Shown: positions 7,930-17,830, counted from the first letter of the stretch. The stretch is DNA of 64,000 nt from Luteolibacter sp. LG18 (GCF_036322585.1 NZ_AP024600.1:3720001-3784000); one strand, 5' to 3'. Program-made: numbers and translations. Notes: generated by a model not told the origin, from the sequence alone.

Positions 7930-9258
7930 ATGAAACCTTGTTGCCCTGGCAATCCGCTCGATCGCTACGCCTCCCGCCGTGAGTTCCTTTACGTGGGCCT
8001 GCTGGGAGGCCTCGGGATGACGCTCCCGGGGTTCCTGCAACGGGCGATGGGAGCGCAGAAGGACTACCCGCTGCGGGACGGCGTTGCAAAAGGCATCATT
8101 CACATCTTTCTCCCCGGCGGATTGGCTCACCAGGAGTCGTTCGACCCGAAACCGTTCGCTCCGGCGGAGTACCGCGGACCCTTTGGCGCGATCGATACCA
8201 AGCTGAAGGGCGTCCAGTTCGGCCAGCACATGAAGGACCTGGCCCAGATCGCGGACAAGTTCACCGTGATCCGCTCGATGTCCCACGGCGAGGCGGCCCA
8301 CGAGCGCGGCACGCACAACATGTTCACCGGTTACCGGCCGTCGCCGGCGGTCGAGTATCCGTCGATGGGCTCGATCATTTCCCACGAGATGGGGCCGCGG
8401 AACAACCTGCCGCCGTATGTCTGCGTGCCGTCGGTGCCGAACGAGTTCGCGAACTCCGGGTTCCTGTCGTCGGCCTACGGTCCGTTCGCGCTCGGGTCCG
8501 ATCCCGCACAGGGCAATTTCCAGGTCCGCGACCTGTCGCTGCCGAAGGGTGTGTCCGACGAACGTTTCGCGCGCCGCCGCTCGCTGCTGGAAACAGTGGA
8601 CCACCACTTCCGCACGCTGGAGAAATCCGACGCGCTGGACTCGATGGACGCCTTCTACCAGCACGCCTACAAGCTGATCTCGTCCCAACAGGCGCGGGAG
8701 GCCTTCAACCTCGCCGCCGAGCCGGACGCGCTGAAGGATGAATACGGCCGCACCCAGGCCGGGCAGCGGATGCTGCTCGCCCGCCGCCTGATCGAGGGCG
8801 GGGTGCGCTTCGTGTCCCTGACCGCGGGCGGTTGGGACCATCACGACAATCTCAAGGCGGGGATCGAAAAGGAGCTGCCGCCGGTGGACAAGGCGCTTGC
8901 CACCCTGATCCGGGACCTCGAACGGCGCGGGATGCTCGATTCCACGCTGGTGGTGGTAACCTCGGAATTCGGGCGCACGCCGAAGGTCAATCCCACCGGC
9001 GGCCGCGACCACTGGCCGCGGGTGTTCTCGGTGATGCTCGCGGGCGGCGGCGTGAAGGCGGGCTACGTCCACGGCGCGTCCGATGCGCTCGGCGGCGAAC
9101 CCGAGCAGGACATGGTGACCGTGTCCGACCTCGCCACCACGATGTACAACCAGATCGGCATCACCGCGGACAAGGAGCTGATGTCGCCGGGCAACCGCCC
9201 GATCGAGATCTGCGACGGCGGGCATGTGTTGGATTCCATCCTCGCGAAAAAGGCATGA
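7930..9258 (+). CDS. DUF1501 domain-containing protein (Tat-exported)
   Basis: The ATG at 7930 gives a 442-residue protein whose N-terminus holds S-R-R-E-F-L followed by a hydrophobic stretch, a Tat-type signal. The rest is the DUF1501 fold, a relative of alkaline phosphatase/sulfatase proteins. Features include a H-I-F-L-P-G-G-L-A-H-Q-E segment and a C-terminal T-S-E-F-G-R-T-P-K with G-R-D-H-W-P, all typical. The biochemical function is unknown. In Planctomycetota and Verrucomicrobiota it is nearly always paired with DUF1549/DUF1553 proteins, as here. The stop overlaps the next start as ATGA. Confidence 0.9.
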   Translation: MKPCCPGNPLDRYASRREFLYVGLLGGLGMTLPGFLQRAMGAQKDYPLRDGVAKGIIHIFLPGGLAHQESFDPKPFAPAEYRGPFGAIDTKLKGVQFGQHMKDLAQIADKFTVIRSMSHGEAAHERGTHNMFTGYRPSPAVEYPSMGSIISHEMGPRNNLPPYVCVPSVPNEFANSGFLSSAYGPFALGSDPAQGNFQVRDLSLPKGVSDERFARRRSLLETVDHHFRTLEKSDALDSMDAFYQHAYKLISSQQAREAFNLAAEPDALKDEYGRTQAGQRMLLARRLIEGGVRFVSLTAGGWDHHDNLKAGIEKELPPVDKALATLIRDLERRGMLDSTLVVVTSEFGRTPKVNPTGGRDHWPRVFSVMLAGGGVKAGYVHGASDALGGEPEQDMVTVSDLATTMYNQIGITADKELMSPGNRPIEICDGGHVLDSILAKKA

Positions 9259-11666
9259 CCCGTGCGGTTTCCATGGCCCTGGCGTTGCTGCCCGCGGCGC
9301 TGCACGCGTTTTCCCCGGAGCTTTCGCTGATCGTCCCCCGTGGCGGCCAGCAGGGCACGGAGGTGGCGGTGGAGTTCCGTGGCGATCGCCTGGAGGAGGT
9401 GCAGGAGGCGCTGTTCTACGACTCCGGGATCGCGCTGAAGGACCTGGAGGTGAAGGACGGCAAGAAGGCGGTGGCGAAGCTGGTGATCGCTGCTGATGCC
9501 CATCTCGGCCAGCACGTGCTGCGGCTGCGTTCGCCGGGTGGCCTCACCGAGCTGCGGACGTTCTGGGTCGGACAGTTTCCCACGGTGGCGGAGGTGGAGC
9601 CGAACAACAGCTTCGACCAGCCGCAGAAGGTGGACCTCAATGTCACCGTCGCCGGGGTGGCGGGTAACGAGGACGAGGACTACTATGTGTGTAGTTTGAA
9701 GAAGGGCCAGCGGCTGTCGGTGGAGGTCGAGGGCATGCGGCTGGGGCGGACGATGTTCGATCCCTACGTGGCCATCCTCGATCCGCGGAAGTTCGAGGTG
9801 GCGTCGTGCGACGACGCTCCGCTGCTGAAGAACGACGCCTTCGCCACGATCATCGCGCCGGAGGACGGCGATTACCGCGTGGTGGTCCGGGAGGCCGCGT
9901 ATGAGGGCACGGACCAGTGCGACTACCGCCTGCACATCGGTTCCTTCCCCCGGCCATCGGCGGTGTTCCCACCGGGCGGCAAGCCGGGCGAGACACTGGA
10001 GTTCCGCCTCATCGGGGATCCGGCGGGTCCGATCGTCAAGAAGGAGACGCTGCCGCAGAACACGGAGCGTTTTCCCTTGTTCGCCAGCGTGGACGGGTTG
10101 CTGGCTCCCTCCGCGAACCAGGTGGTGGTGTCACCGCTCGAGCATGCGGAGGAAACCGAGCCGAACAATTCACGCGAGCAGGCCACGCAGCTTCCCGCGA
10201 TCCCGTGCGCGGGACAGGGGATTCTGGAACAGAAGGACGACGTCGATTGCTACAAGTTTCATGCCGCGAAGGGCGACAACCTCGTGCTGAAGGTGATGGG
10301 CCGCGCGCTGCGCTCGCCGATCGACGCCGTGCTGCGGCTGCGCGCCGCGAAGGACGGCAAGCAGCTCGGCGAAAACGACGACCAGGGCGGTCCCGATCCG
10401 CTGCTGGCGTGGACCTGCCCGGAGGATGGCGACTATGTTTTCGAGGTGCGCGACAAGCTCGGTCGCGGCGGGCCGGATTATACCTATCGCTTGGAAATCC
10501 TCCGCAAGGAGCCGGCCATCGCCGCCGCCATGCCGGTGGTGGAACGGAACAATTCCCAGAAATGGAAGACCTTCGTGGTGCCGCGCGGCAACCGCTATGC
10601 GGCCCTGATCAACGTCACCCGCGAGAACGTCGCCTGCGACATGGTGCTGGAAGCGGCGTCGCTGCCAGCAGGGGTGACGATGAACGCGCCCGGCGTGCCG
10701 AAATCGACCAGCAGTTTCCCGGTGGTGTTCGAAGCGAAGGCCGATGCGCCGGTGGCGGGCGCGCTTTACCATCTCGGCGTCCGCTCGACCGGCGACGGTC
10801 CCGCGCTCAAGGGCGAGCTGGGAGATGCGATCCACCTCGTGGATGTGAACAACCAGGGCTCGTATCATTCCGTGCCGCTCGACCGCATCGCGATGGCGGT
10901 GATCAACGAGGCCCCGGTGAAGATCGAGCTCGATCCGCCCGCGGTGCCGATCGTCCGCAACGGCATCCTCCAGCTCAAGGTGCGGGCGATCCGTTCCGAG
11001 GGTTACAACGACGCCATCACCGTGCGTTTCCTGTGGAGTCCGCCGGGCATCGGAGCGCCGACCACGATCCAGATTCCCGCGGGCCAGTCCGAGGCGATGT
11101 ATGAGATCAATGCCAATGGCGACGCGCCGGTGGCGGAGTGGAAGGTCTGCGTGCTGGCCGAGGCCCCGACGCCGAAGGGCACGGTGCTGGTTTCCTCCGC
11201 GCTGGTGCCGCTGAAGGTGGTCGAGCCGTATTTGACGATGACCATGGACATGGCCGCGACCGAGCAGGGCAAGGCCGCGCCGATGACCTGCAAGCTGGAG
11301 GTTCAGCATCCTTTCAATGGCGACGCCACCGCCGAGTTGCTCGGCCTTCCGGGCGGCGTGACCACCACGCCGGTGACCTTCAACAAGGACAAGACCGAGA
11401 TCGTCTTCCCGCTCACCGTCGCGGGAGATGCGCCGGTGAACAAGCACGGCAACCTCTTCTGCCGCGTCACGGTGCCGGAGAACGGTACGACCATCCTGCA
11501 CCAGGTGGGGCAGGGCGGCACGCTGCGCATCGACAAGCCGAGCCAGCCGGTGGCGAAGGCCACCCAGCCCGAAAAGCCTCCCGAGCCGGGAGCTCCCGCC
11601 GCTCCAGCCGCCCCGGCGGCGAAACCGCTTTCCCGTCTCGAACAACTCCGCCAGCGCACGCCATGA
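9255..11666 (+). CDS. Secreted pre-peptidase C-terminal (PPC) domain protein
   Basis: This 803-residue protein has an N-terminal signal peptide (M-T-R-A-V-S to L-H-A). It has at least two PPC-type beta domains, each opening with E-P-N-N-S (near residues 114 and 302) and carrying D-x-D-x-Y or D-D-V-D-C-Y-K. Further Ig-like beta regions follow, then a Pro/Ala-rich tail of about 50 residues. It starts inside the DUF1501 stop (ATGA) and its stop overlaps the next start in the same way. An extracellular binding or structural partner of the DUF1501 and DUF1553 proteins is inferred from context. Confidence 0.85.
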   Translation: MTRAVSMALALLPAALHAFSPELSLIVPRGGQQGTEVAVEFRGDRLEEVQEALFYDSGIALKDLEVKDGKKAVAKLVIAADAHLGQHVLRLRSPGGLTELRTFWVGQFPTVAEVEPNNSFDQPQKVDLNVTVAGVAGNEDEDYYVCSLKKGQRLSVEVEGMRLGRTMFDPYVAILDPRKFEVASCDDAPLLKNDAFATIIAPEDGDYRVVVREAAYEGTDQCDYRLHIGSFPRPSAVFPPGGKPGETLEFRLIGDPAGPIVKKETLPQNTERFPLFASVDGLLAPSANQVVVSPLEHAEETEPNNSREQATQLPAIPCAGQGILEQKDDVDCYKFHAAKGDNLVLKVMGRALRSPIDAVLRLRAAKDGKQLGENDDQGGPDPLLAWTCPEDGDYVFEVRDKLGRGGPDYTYRLEILRKEPAIAAAMPVVERNNSQKWKTFVVPRGNRYAALINVTRENVACDMVLEAASLPAGVTMNAPGVPKSTSSFPVVFEAKADAPVAGALYHLGVRSTGDGPALKGELGDAIHLVDVNNQGSYHSVPLDRIAMAVINEAPVKIELDPPAVPIVRNGILQLKVRAIRSEGYNDAITVRFLWSPPGIGAPTTIQIPAGQSEAMYEINANGDAPVAEWKVCVLAEAPTPKGTVLVSSALVPLKVVEPYLTMTMDMAATEQGKAAPMTCKLEVQHPFNGDATAELLGLPGGVTTTPVTFNKDKTEIVFPLTVAGDAPVNKHGNLFCRVTVPENGTTILHQVGQGGTLRIDKPSQPVAKATQPEKPPEPGAPAAPAAPAAKPLSRLEQLRQRTP

Positions 11667-14464
11667 TCCGACCGATCCCCATCGCAAGGGCCGCGGCTGC
11701 CCTGCTTGCCTCCACCCTTGTCTCGCAGGCCGCGTCCTTCGAGAAGGTGCAGGACATTCTCGAAACCCGCTGCGTGGAATGCCACCAGACCGGCAAGACC
11801 AAGGGCAACCTGCTGATGGAAACCCGCGAGGGCTTTCTCAAGGGCGGCGATTCCGGCGCGGCGATCGAACCGGGTAACGCGGCGAAATCCGAGCTGCTCA
11901 AGCGCCTCCACCTTCCTAAGGACGACGAGGACGCGATGCCGCCGGCGAAGTCGGGCCCACCGCTCACCGAGGAAGAGCAGACGCTGATCCGGCAGTGGGT
12001 GAATGAAGGCGCGCCGTGGCCGGATGGGCTGACGCTGGCGTCGCGGTCGAAGAACGCCCTGCCGCGCTGGGATGCCCCGTCCGACCCGCAGCTTGCGTCG
12101 ATCGAGGCGTTCCCGAAATCGGTGAGCCTGGAGACGGCGGCGGACTTCCACCGCGTGATCGTCATCGCGCGTTTCAAGGATTCCGCCACCCACGACATCA
12201 CCCGCCAGTCGAAGCTGACGCTCGGCGATCCCACGCTGGCCACGCTGACCGGGACCACGCTGCTGCCGAAGAAGGATGGCACCACCACGCTCAAGATCGA
12301 ATACCGCGGGCTGTCCACCGAGGTGGAGGTGGCGGTGAAGGATGCCACCAAGCCGCGGCCGGTTTCGTTCCAACTCGATGTGATGCCGGTGCTCACGGCG
12401 GCGGGGTGCAATACCGGCTCATGTCATGGTTCCGCGCGCGGCCAGGATGGCTTCCACCTTTCGCTCTACGGATTCGATCCAAAGGGCGACTTCCAGCGGC
12501 TCACCACCGAGATGGCGGGTCGCCGCATCAACCTGGCGATGCCGGAGGATTCGCTGATGCTGACCAAGGCCACCGGCGCGGTGCCGCACACCGGCGGCAA
12601 GTTGTTCCCGAAGGACAGCGCGTCCTACAACACGCTGGTCGAGTGGATCCGCAATGGCGCGGAATACGATGCAGACGGGATTCCGCAGCCGACCGGCATC
12701 TCGGTGGAGCCTTCGGAAATGGTGCTCAAGGGCGGCGATATCCGCGTGCCGCTCACCGTCCGCGCGACCTACTCCGATGGCACGGACCGCGATGTTTCGA
12801 CTTTGTCCGGCTTCTCGACCTCGAACGACAACTCGGTGACGATCGACAAGCACCAGGGCGTCGCCGCCTCCAAGAACCGCGGCGAGGCGTTCCTGCTCGC
12901 ACGCTTCCACACCTTCACCGAGGGCTCGCAGACCATCGTCGTCCCCGCCGATCTGCCCTACACCCGGCCGGAGGTGGCGGAGAACAACTACATCGACAAG
13001 CTGGTCCACGACAAACTGGACAAGCTCCGCATCGTGCCCTCCGGCCTGTGCTCGGACGAGGAATTCATCCGCCGCGCGTTCATCGACATCGTCGGCGAGC
13101 TGCCGAGCGTGCCGGAGCGCGAGGCCTTCCTTGCCAGCAACGATGCGAAAAAGCGCGAGGTGCTGGTCGATCAACTGCTTTCCCGCAAGGAGTTCACCGA
13201 GATGTGGGTGATGAAGTGGGCGGAGCTGCTCCAGATCCGCACCTTCCAGAAGGGCGGCAGCCAAGTGAGCTACAAGGCGGCGCTCGGCTACTATAACTGG
13301 CTGCGCGAGCGCATCGCCGCGAACATGCCGTTCAACGAACTCGTCCGGCAGTTGCTTTCGGCGGAGGGCGGCACTTTCACCAATCCGGCGACGAATTACT
13401 TCCAGCTCGAGGAGGAGCCGCTGAAGACCAGCGAGAACGTCGCGCAGGTGTTCATGGGCACCCGCATCCAGTGCGCGCAGTGCCACAACCATCCCTTCGA
13501 CCGCTGGACGATGGAGGACTACTACGGCTTCGCGGCGTTCTTCGCGCAGGTGAAGCGGAAGCCCGCGGAGGACCCGCGCGAGCGCATCGTCTTCGATGGC
13601 GGCGGCGAGGTGCAGCACCTGGTCACGAAGCAGAACGTCGCGCCGAAGTTCCTCGGCGGGCCGCGCCCGGAGATCAAGAACGAGACCCGCCGCGAGGAGG
13701 TGGCGAAATGGCTGACCTCGACCGACAATCCGTGGTTCGCCCGCAATGTGGCCAACATCGTGTGGGCGCATTTCCTCGGCACCGGGATCGTCGAACCGGT
13801 GGATGACGTCCGCGTATCGAATCCACCGTCGAACCCGGCGCTCCTCGATGAACTGACGAAGAAGTTCGTGGCCTACAACTACGACTTCCGGAAACTGGTG
13901 CGGGACATCTGCACCTCGCGGACCTACCAGCTCGCCAGCGCCACCAACGAGACGAACGTCACCGATGACCGCAATTTCTCCCACGCCGCGATCCGCCGCG
14001 TGCGCGCGGAGGTGCTGCTCGATTGCATCTCGCAGGTCACCAACACGCCGAACAAGTTCAAGGGACTGCCGCTCGGCGCGCGGGCGGTGCAAATCGCGGA
14101 CGGCAACACGACGAACTACTTCCTCACCACCTTCGGCCGCGCGTCACGCGCCACCGCCTGCTCGTGCGAGGTGAAGATGGAGCCGAACCTGTCGCAGGCG
14201 CTGCACCTCCTCAATGGCGACACCACCCAGCAGCGCATCCGCAATGGCAAGATCGTCGAGACCTACCTCAAGGACAAGAAATCGCCGAGCGAGGTGATCA
14301 CCAACCTCTACCTCTCCACGCTCGGCCGCGCGCCCACCGATCCGGAACTCACCAACCTGCTCGCCGCCACCAAGGACGTGACCAAGCCCGAGGAAACGCG
14401 CGAGGTGCTGGAGGACGTCTTCTGGGCGCTGCTGAACTCGAAGGAATTCATCTTCAATCACTGA
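11663..14464 (+). CDS. DUF1549/DUF1553 protein with planctomycete-type cytochrome c domain
   Basis: This 933-residue protein has, in order: a signal peptide; a planctomycete-type cytochrome c domain with C-V-E-C-H near residue 38; an Ig-like segment; a region with C-N-T-G-S-C-H-G, a second possible haem site; a bacterial Ig-2-like segment; DUF1549 (E-E-F-I-R-R-A-F-I-D-I); a C-A-Q-C-H-N-H-P site; and DUF1553 to the end. These PSCyt1/PSD1 architectures are typical of the phylum and are presumed to be periplasmic electron-transfer or polymer-related proteins with no proven activity. Coupled by ATGA to the preceding gene. Confidence 0.9.
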   Translation: MIRPIPIARAAAALLASTLVSQAASFEKVQDILETRCVECHQTGKTKGNLLMETREGFLKGGDSGAAIEPGNAAKSELLKRLHLPKDDEDAMPPAKSGPPLTEEEQTLIRQWVNEGAPWPDGLTLASRSKNALPRWDAPSDPQLASIEAFPKSVSLETAADFHRVIVIARFKDSATHDITRQSKLTLGDPTLATLTGTTLLPKKDGTTTLKIEYRGLSTEVEVAVKDATKPRPVSFQLDVMPVLTAAGCNTGSCHGSARGQDGFHLSLYGFDPKGDFQRLTTEMAGRRINLAMPEDSLMLTKATGAVPHTGGKLFPKDSASYNTLVEWIRNGAEYDADGIPQPTGISVEPSEMVLKGGDIRVPLTVRATYSDGTDRDVSTLSGFSTSNDNSVTIDKHQGVAASKNRGEAFLLARFHTFTEGSQTIVVPADLPYTRPEVAENNYIDKLVHDKLDKLRIVPSGLCSDEEFIRRAFIDIVGELPSVPEREAFLASNDAKKREVLVDQLLSRKEFTEMWVMKWAELLQIRTFQKGGSQVSYKAALGYYNWLRERIAANMPFNELVRQLLSAEGGTFTNPATNYFQLEEEPLKTSENVAQVFMGTRIQCAQCHNHPFDRWTMEDYYGFAAFFAQVKRKPAEDPRERIVFDGGGEVQHLVTKQNVAPKFLGGPRPEIKNETRREEVAKWLTSTDNPWFARNVANIVWAHFLGTGIVEPVDDVRVSNPPSNPALLDELTKKFVAYNYDFRKLVRDICTSRTYQLASATNETNVTDDRNFSHAAIRRVRAEVLLDCISQVTNTPNKFKGLPLGARAVQIADGNTTNYFLTTFGRASRATACSCEVKMEPNLSQALHLLNGDTTQQRIRNGKIVETYLKDKKSPSEVITNLYLSTLGRAPTDPELTNLLAATKDVTKPEETREVLEDVFWALLNSKEFIFNH

Positions 14465-14471
14465 TTTTTCC

Positions 14472-14580
14472 AACCACGCATGGTCACGAATCTCCACGAG
14501 TTGAAAAAGATCTTGGGCCGGTTTCTTCCTGCGAAGAACCGCCTCCATTCGCGTTCATTCGTGTCCATTCGCGGTTTCCA
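14472..14580. repeat. Family A inverted repeat overlapping a gene start
   Basis: The left arm is 14472-14500 and the right arm about 14543-14580. They are inverted and imperfect, with the family words CACGAAT and CATTCGCG spaced about 10 bases apart. The right arm closely matches the outer arm at 7740-7770. The element starts 8 bases after the DUF1553 stop, and it contains both candidate start codons (ATG 14480, GTG 14561) of the next gene. Confidence 0.7.
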
Positions 14581-16954
14581 ATTCCTTCTCCTTGCTCCGG
14601 TAGTTGCTTTCGCGGAGGACAAGATCACGTATGACGACCAGATCTTCCCGCTGTTCCAACAATCGTGCCTGAACTGCCACAACCCGGACAAGACCAAGGG
14701 CGGGCTCGACCTTTCGACCTACTCCGGCGCAATGAAGGGCGGCTCCGGCGGCAAGATCGCCGAGCCCGGCGACAAGGGCTCGAAGATCATTGCGGTGTGC
14801 CTCCAGACCACCGATCCGAAGATGCCGCCGGAGGGTGAGAAGCTCGGGGCCGCGCAGATCGATTTGTTGAAGGGATGGATCGAGGGCGGCCTGCTGGAGA
14901 ACAAGAACTCGACCGCGAGGAAGCCCTCGAAACCGAAGTTCGAAACCGCACTGAAATCCGATCCGGGCGCGAAGCCGGAAGGACCGCCGCCGATGCCCGA
15001 GCACCTGCGCCTGGAACCGACGGTCACCACCAAGCGGGCGTCCGCCGTGCATTCGATGGTGGCCTCGCCGTGGGCGCCGCTGATCGCTATCACCGGGCAA
15101 CGGCAGGTGTTGCTCCATCATGCGGAGACGCTGGAACTGGTGGCGGTGCTGCCGTTTCCGGAGGGCGATCCGGTGTCGCTGGCGTTCACGCCGGATGGCC
15201 GCTACCTGATCGTCGGCGGCGGCACGCCGGGGAAATCGGGCGTGACGGTGACCTTCGACGTGAAGACCGGCGAACGCGCGCTGACGGTGGCGAAAGAGTT
15301 CGATTCGATCCTGGCCGCCGATATCCGGCCCGGGTTCGACGTGGTCGCCACCGGCGGCCCCTCGAAGTTGCTCAAGCTCTGGAACAGCCAGACCGGCGCG
15401 CCGATCGCCTCGATCAAGAAGCACACCGATTGGATCACGGCGCTGGATATCTCCCCGGATGGCATCCTCGTGGCCTCGGGCGACCGCAATGGCGGCGTGT
15501 GGGTGTGGGAGGCGGAGAGCGGCAATGAGTTCCACACCCTGCGTGCCCATCAGGCGGCGATCTCCGCGGCGGCGTTCCGGACGGACTCGAATCTCCTAGC
15601 GACGGCCTCCGAGGACGGCACCGTCCGGTTCTGGGAAATGAACGGTGGCTCCGAGGTGAAGAAGCTCGACGCGCACCCGGGCGGGGTGACCGCGTTTGCG
15701 TTCGCACGGGATGGTTCGTTCGTCACGACCGGCCGCGACAAGAAGGTCCGGCTGTGGAAACCGGATTTCAGCCCGGCCAAGGAGCTGGCGAAGGACTTGC
15801 CCGCGCTGCCGACGGCGGCGGTGCTGTCCGCGGATGGTGGCCGGGCGTTCGTGGCGGACTATCAGGGGACGATCCGCGTTTACACCACCGCTGATGGGAA
15901 GCAGGCCGGGGAGTTCATCGCCGCGCCGCCATCAATCGCCAGCCGCCTTGCGTCGCTGACGGAGCAGATCCAGAGCGCGGCCGGCGCGATCACTGCCGCC
16001 GAGGCCAAGGTGGTGGAGGCCACCAAAGCCTTCGAGGGATCGAAAAAGGCCGTGGTCGATGCCGAGGAGGCGGCCAAGCAGGCAAGGATGATCCACGAGG
16101 CCGCGAAGAAGGGGGAGGCCGAGGTCCGCGGGAAGCTGGAGCAGCTCCGGCAGGGCATCGGAGCTCGCCGTGCGGAGCTCGAGCGTTTGATGGCGGAGGA
16201 AAGCAACGCCGTGAAGGAGCTGGAGGCGAAACGGCAGGCCCTGGCCGCCCAGCCCGAGGACCAGCGGAATCCTCCGGAACTGGCCGCGATGGAAGGAAAG
16301 CACCGCGAGCTCGGGGAGAAGCTGGCGAATCTCCGCCAGCAGCTTGACGGCTTGGAAGCCGAGGAGAAGACCTTGCCGGGTGTGCTGGAAGGCAGTGCCC
16401 GCGCCGCCTTGGCCGCCGGGGAGCGGATCAAACCGGTGGATGAGACCCTGGCCACCCGCAAGAAAGAGGTGCCCGCGTTTGAAAAGGGGCTCAATGACGC
16501 CCGTGCCGAGCTCGAGGCCGCGAAGGCCCGCGTGCCCACCCTTCAGAAAGCCGAGAAGCATTGGCAGGCCGCGGCCATCAATACCCGCGCTCTCGACGCT
16601 CGTGACGGTGCCCGCCAGCTCACCCAGACCGCCACCGACCAGCAGGCGGAGTTCCGGGATTTGACGGAATCGATCGCCGCCCAGACCGCGGCCCTCGCGG
16701 CGAAACGGACGGAGCGCGCCGCCTTTGCCGCCAAGCTCGACGATCCCGCCGCCAAGGCTCACCGCGAGGAGGGGCGGATCACCCTCTCCGCCCTCGATTC
16801 CAGCCTCGCCAGCCGGGCGGAAACCCTGGCCGCGGACGAACGGAAGCTGGTGGCGCTGGGGGATTCCATCGAGTCGTTGACCGTGAAACTGTTGGCCGGT
16901 TCCCTGAAGGCGGACGACCTCAAAGCCGCCTATCTGACCGCCCTGCGGAAGTGA
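14480..16954 (+). CDS. Cytochrome c / WD40 / coiled-coil secreted protein
   Basis: Counted from the ATG at 14480 it has 824 residues, but the first 27 codons are repeat sequence. The GTG at 14561 gives a cleaner signal peptide (V-S-I-R-G-F-Q-F-L-L-L to A-F-A) and may be the true start. Then come a planctomycete-type cytochrome c domain with C-L-N-C-H near residue 70, five to seven WD40 blades (about 180-480) and a long Ala/Glu/Lys-rich coiled coil (about 490-800). It is the last gene of the DUF1501 operon and presumably part of the same extracytoplasmic assembly. Confidence 0.85.
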   Translation: MVTNLHELKKILGRFLPAKNRLHSRSFVSIRGFQFLLLAPVVAFAEDKITYDDQIFPLFQQSCLNCHNPDKTKGGLDLSTYSGAMKGGSGGKIAEPGDKGSKIIAVCLQTTDPKMPPEGEKLGAAQIDLLKGWIEGGLLENKNSTARKPSKPKFETALKSDPGAKPEGPPPMPEHLRLEPTVTTKRASAVHSMVASPWAPLIAITGQRQVLLHHAETLELVAVLPFPEGDPVSLAFTPDGRYLIVGGGTPGKSGVTVTFDVKTGERALTVAKEFDSILAADIRPGFDVVATGGPSKLLKLWNSQTGAPIASIKKHTDWITALDISPDGILVASGDRNGGVWVWEAESGNEFHTLRAHQAAISAAAFRTDSNLLATASEDGTVRFWEMNGGSEVKKLDAHPGGVTAFAFARDGSFVTTGRDKKVRLWKPDFSPAKELAKDLPALPTAAVLSADGGRAFVADYQGTIRVYTTADGKQAGEFIAAPPSIASRLASLTEQIQSAAGAITAAEAKVVEATKAFEGSKKAVVDAEEAAKQARMIHEAAKKGEAEVRGKLEQLRQGIGARRAELERLMAEESNAVKELEAKRQALAAQPEDQRNPPELAAMEGKHRELGEKLANLRQQLDGLEAEEKTLPGVLEGSARAALAAGERIKPVDETLATRKKEVPAFEKGLNDARAELEAAKARVPTLQKAEKHWQAAAINTRALDARDGARQLTQTATDQQAEFRDLTESIAAQTAALAAKRTERAAFAAKLDDPAAKAHREEGRITLSALDSSLASRAETLAADERKLVALGDSIESLTVKLLAGSLKADDLKAAYLTALRK

Positions 16955-17034
16955 TGGATTTCCATTTCTGAAATCCACCGTCGATTTCGCCTTGCCCCCG
17001 GGCTGCCAGCAGGTTAGACCGCCCGCCACCAACC

Positions 17035-17298
17035 ATGGGACAGCAATCCAACAAGGTCATCAAGCGCAAGCGCCGTTCGGACTATCTGAAGCGGAAGAAG
17101 GAACAGGCGAAGCTCGGAGGCATCGTGAAGAAGAAGTCCTCCACGAAGAAGGCTGCTTCCACCGAGGAGAAGTCCGCCGCCAAGAAGGCTGCTCCCGCCG
17201 CGAAGAAGGTGGCCGCCAAGAAGGCTCCGGCCAAGAAGGTCGCCAAGAAGGAAGCCGAAGGCGAGGCTCCTGAGACCGGTGAAGCCGGCGAGGAGTAA
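17035..17298 (+). CDS. Small Lys/Ala-rich basic protein
   Basis: This 87-residue protein has a basic start (M-G-Q-Q-S-N-K-V-I-K-R-K) followed by repeated A-A-K-K and K-K-A-P words and a short acidic tail. The composition resembles the C-terminal tail of histone H1 and suggests nucleic-acid binding, but no fold is recognised. A hairpin terminator follows 28 bases downstream. The RpoD tail at 28.4-28.8 kb has a similar Lys/Ala/Pro composition. Real but of unknown function. Confidence 0.75.
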   Translation: MGQQSNKVIKRKRRSDYLKRKKEQAKLGGIVKKKSSTKKAASTEEKSAAKKAAPAAKKVAAKKAPAKKVAKKEAEGEAPETGEAGEE

Positions 17299-17325
17299 TC
17301 CCCCGGGATTTCCAAACCATTTTTT

Positions 17326-17368
17326 GAAACAGGCCGGTTGCCAGGCGCATCCGGCCTGTTTCTTTTTC
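17326..17368 (+). terminator. Rho-independent terminator
   Basis: A perfect 12-bp stem, GAAACAGGCCGG (17326-17337) with CCGGCCTGTTTC (17351-17362), has a 13-base loop and is followed by a run of T. It ends the Lys/Ala-rich gene. The next start codon (17373) lies only a few bases after it. Confidence 0.85.
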
Positions 17369-17372
17369 AGGC

Positions 17373-17768
17373 GTGGAGCGTCTCCTGATTGTCGATGGCC
17401 ACAGCGCGATTTTCTCGATCCCGCGGTTCGCCAGCCTGCACCGTGGTCCCACCCGCTACCTCGCGCGGCTGGAGCTGGTGAAGTGGCTCCAGCGCTTCGG
17501 AGATGCCTCGGATTGGAAGGTAGTCGTCGTGTTCGATGGCAAGCAGGCGGAGCGGGGGATCGAAGGCGGCAACGAGGACGGCATTCTCATCCTCTACTCC
17601 CGCGACGGTGAGACGGCCGACACGGTGATCGAGCGGCTGGCGGCCCGTTTTGCCACCCGCGACCAGGTCCGCGTGGCCAGTGACGACCGGATGGTGCTGA
17701 TGACTTCCTCGACCTTCGGCGCGGAGACGATGCGGATCGCGGCGCTGGAGATCCTGATGGAGGGGTAG
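17373..17768 (+). CDS. NYN domain (YacP-like) protein
   Basis: This 131-residue protein starts at a GTG. It has the PIN-like NYN pattern L-I-V-D-G-H-S-A-I at the N-terminus, V-V-V-F-D-G-K-Q in the middle and S-D-D-R-M-V toward the end, supplying the acidic residues for metal binding. YacP/Rae1 of Bacillus is a ribosome-associated mRNA endoribonuclease, and RNA cleavage is inferred from this family only. The start sits just after the upstream terminator, so the promoter would have to lie in or before it. Confidence 0.8.
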   Translation: MERLLIVDGHSAIFSIPRFASLHRGPTRYLARLELVKWLQRFGDASDWKVVVVFDGKQAERGIEGGNEDGILILYSRDGETADTVIERLAARFATRDQVRVASDDRMVLMTSSTFGAETMRIAALEILMEG

Positions 17769-17830
17769 GGGCGCTGTTGCGTCGAATTCGCTGGTCCGGG
17801 CGGACGGTTTCGTCGTCAACTTTCCCGGTC

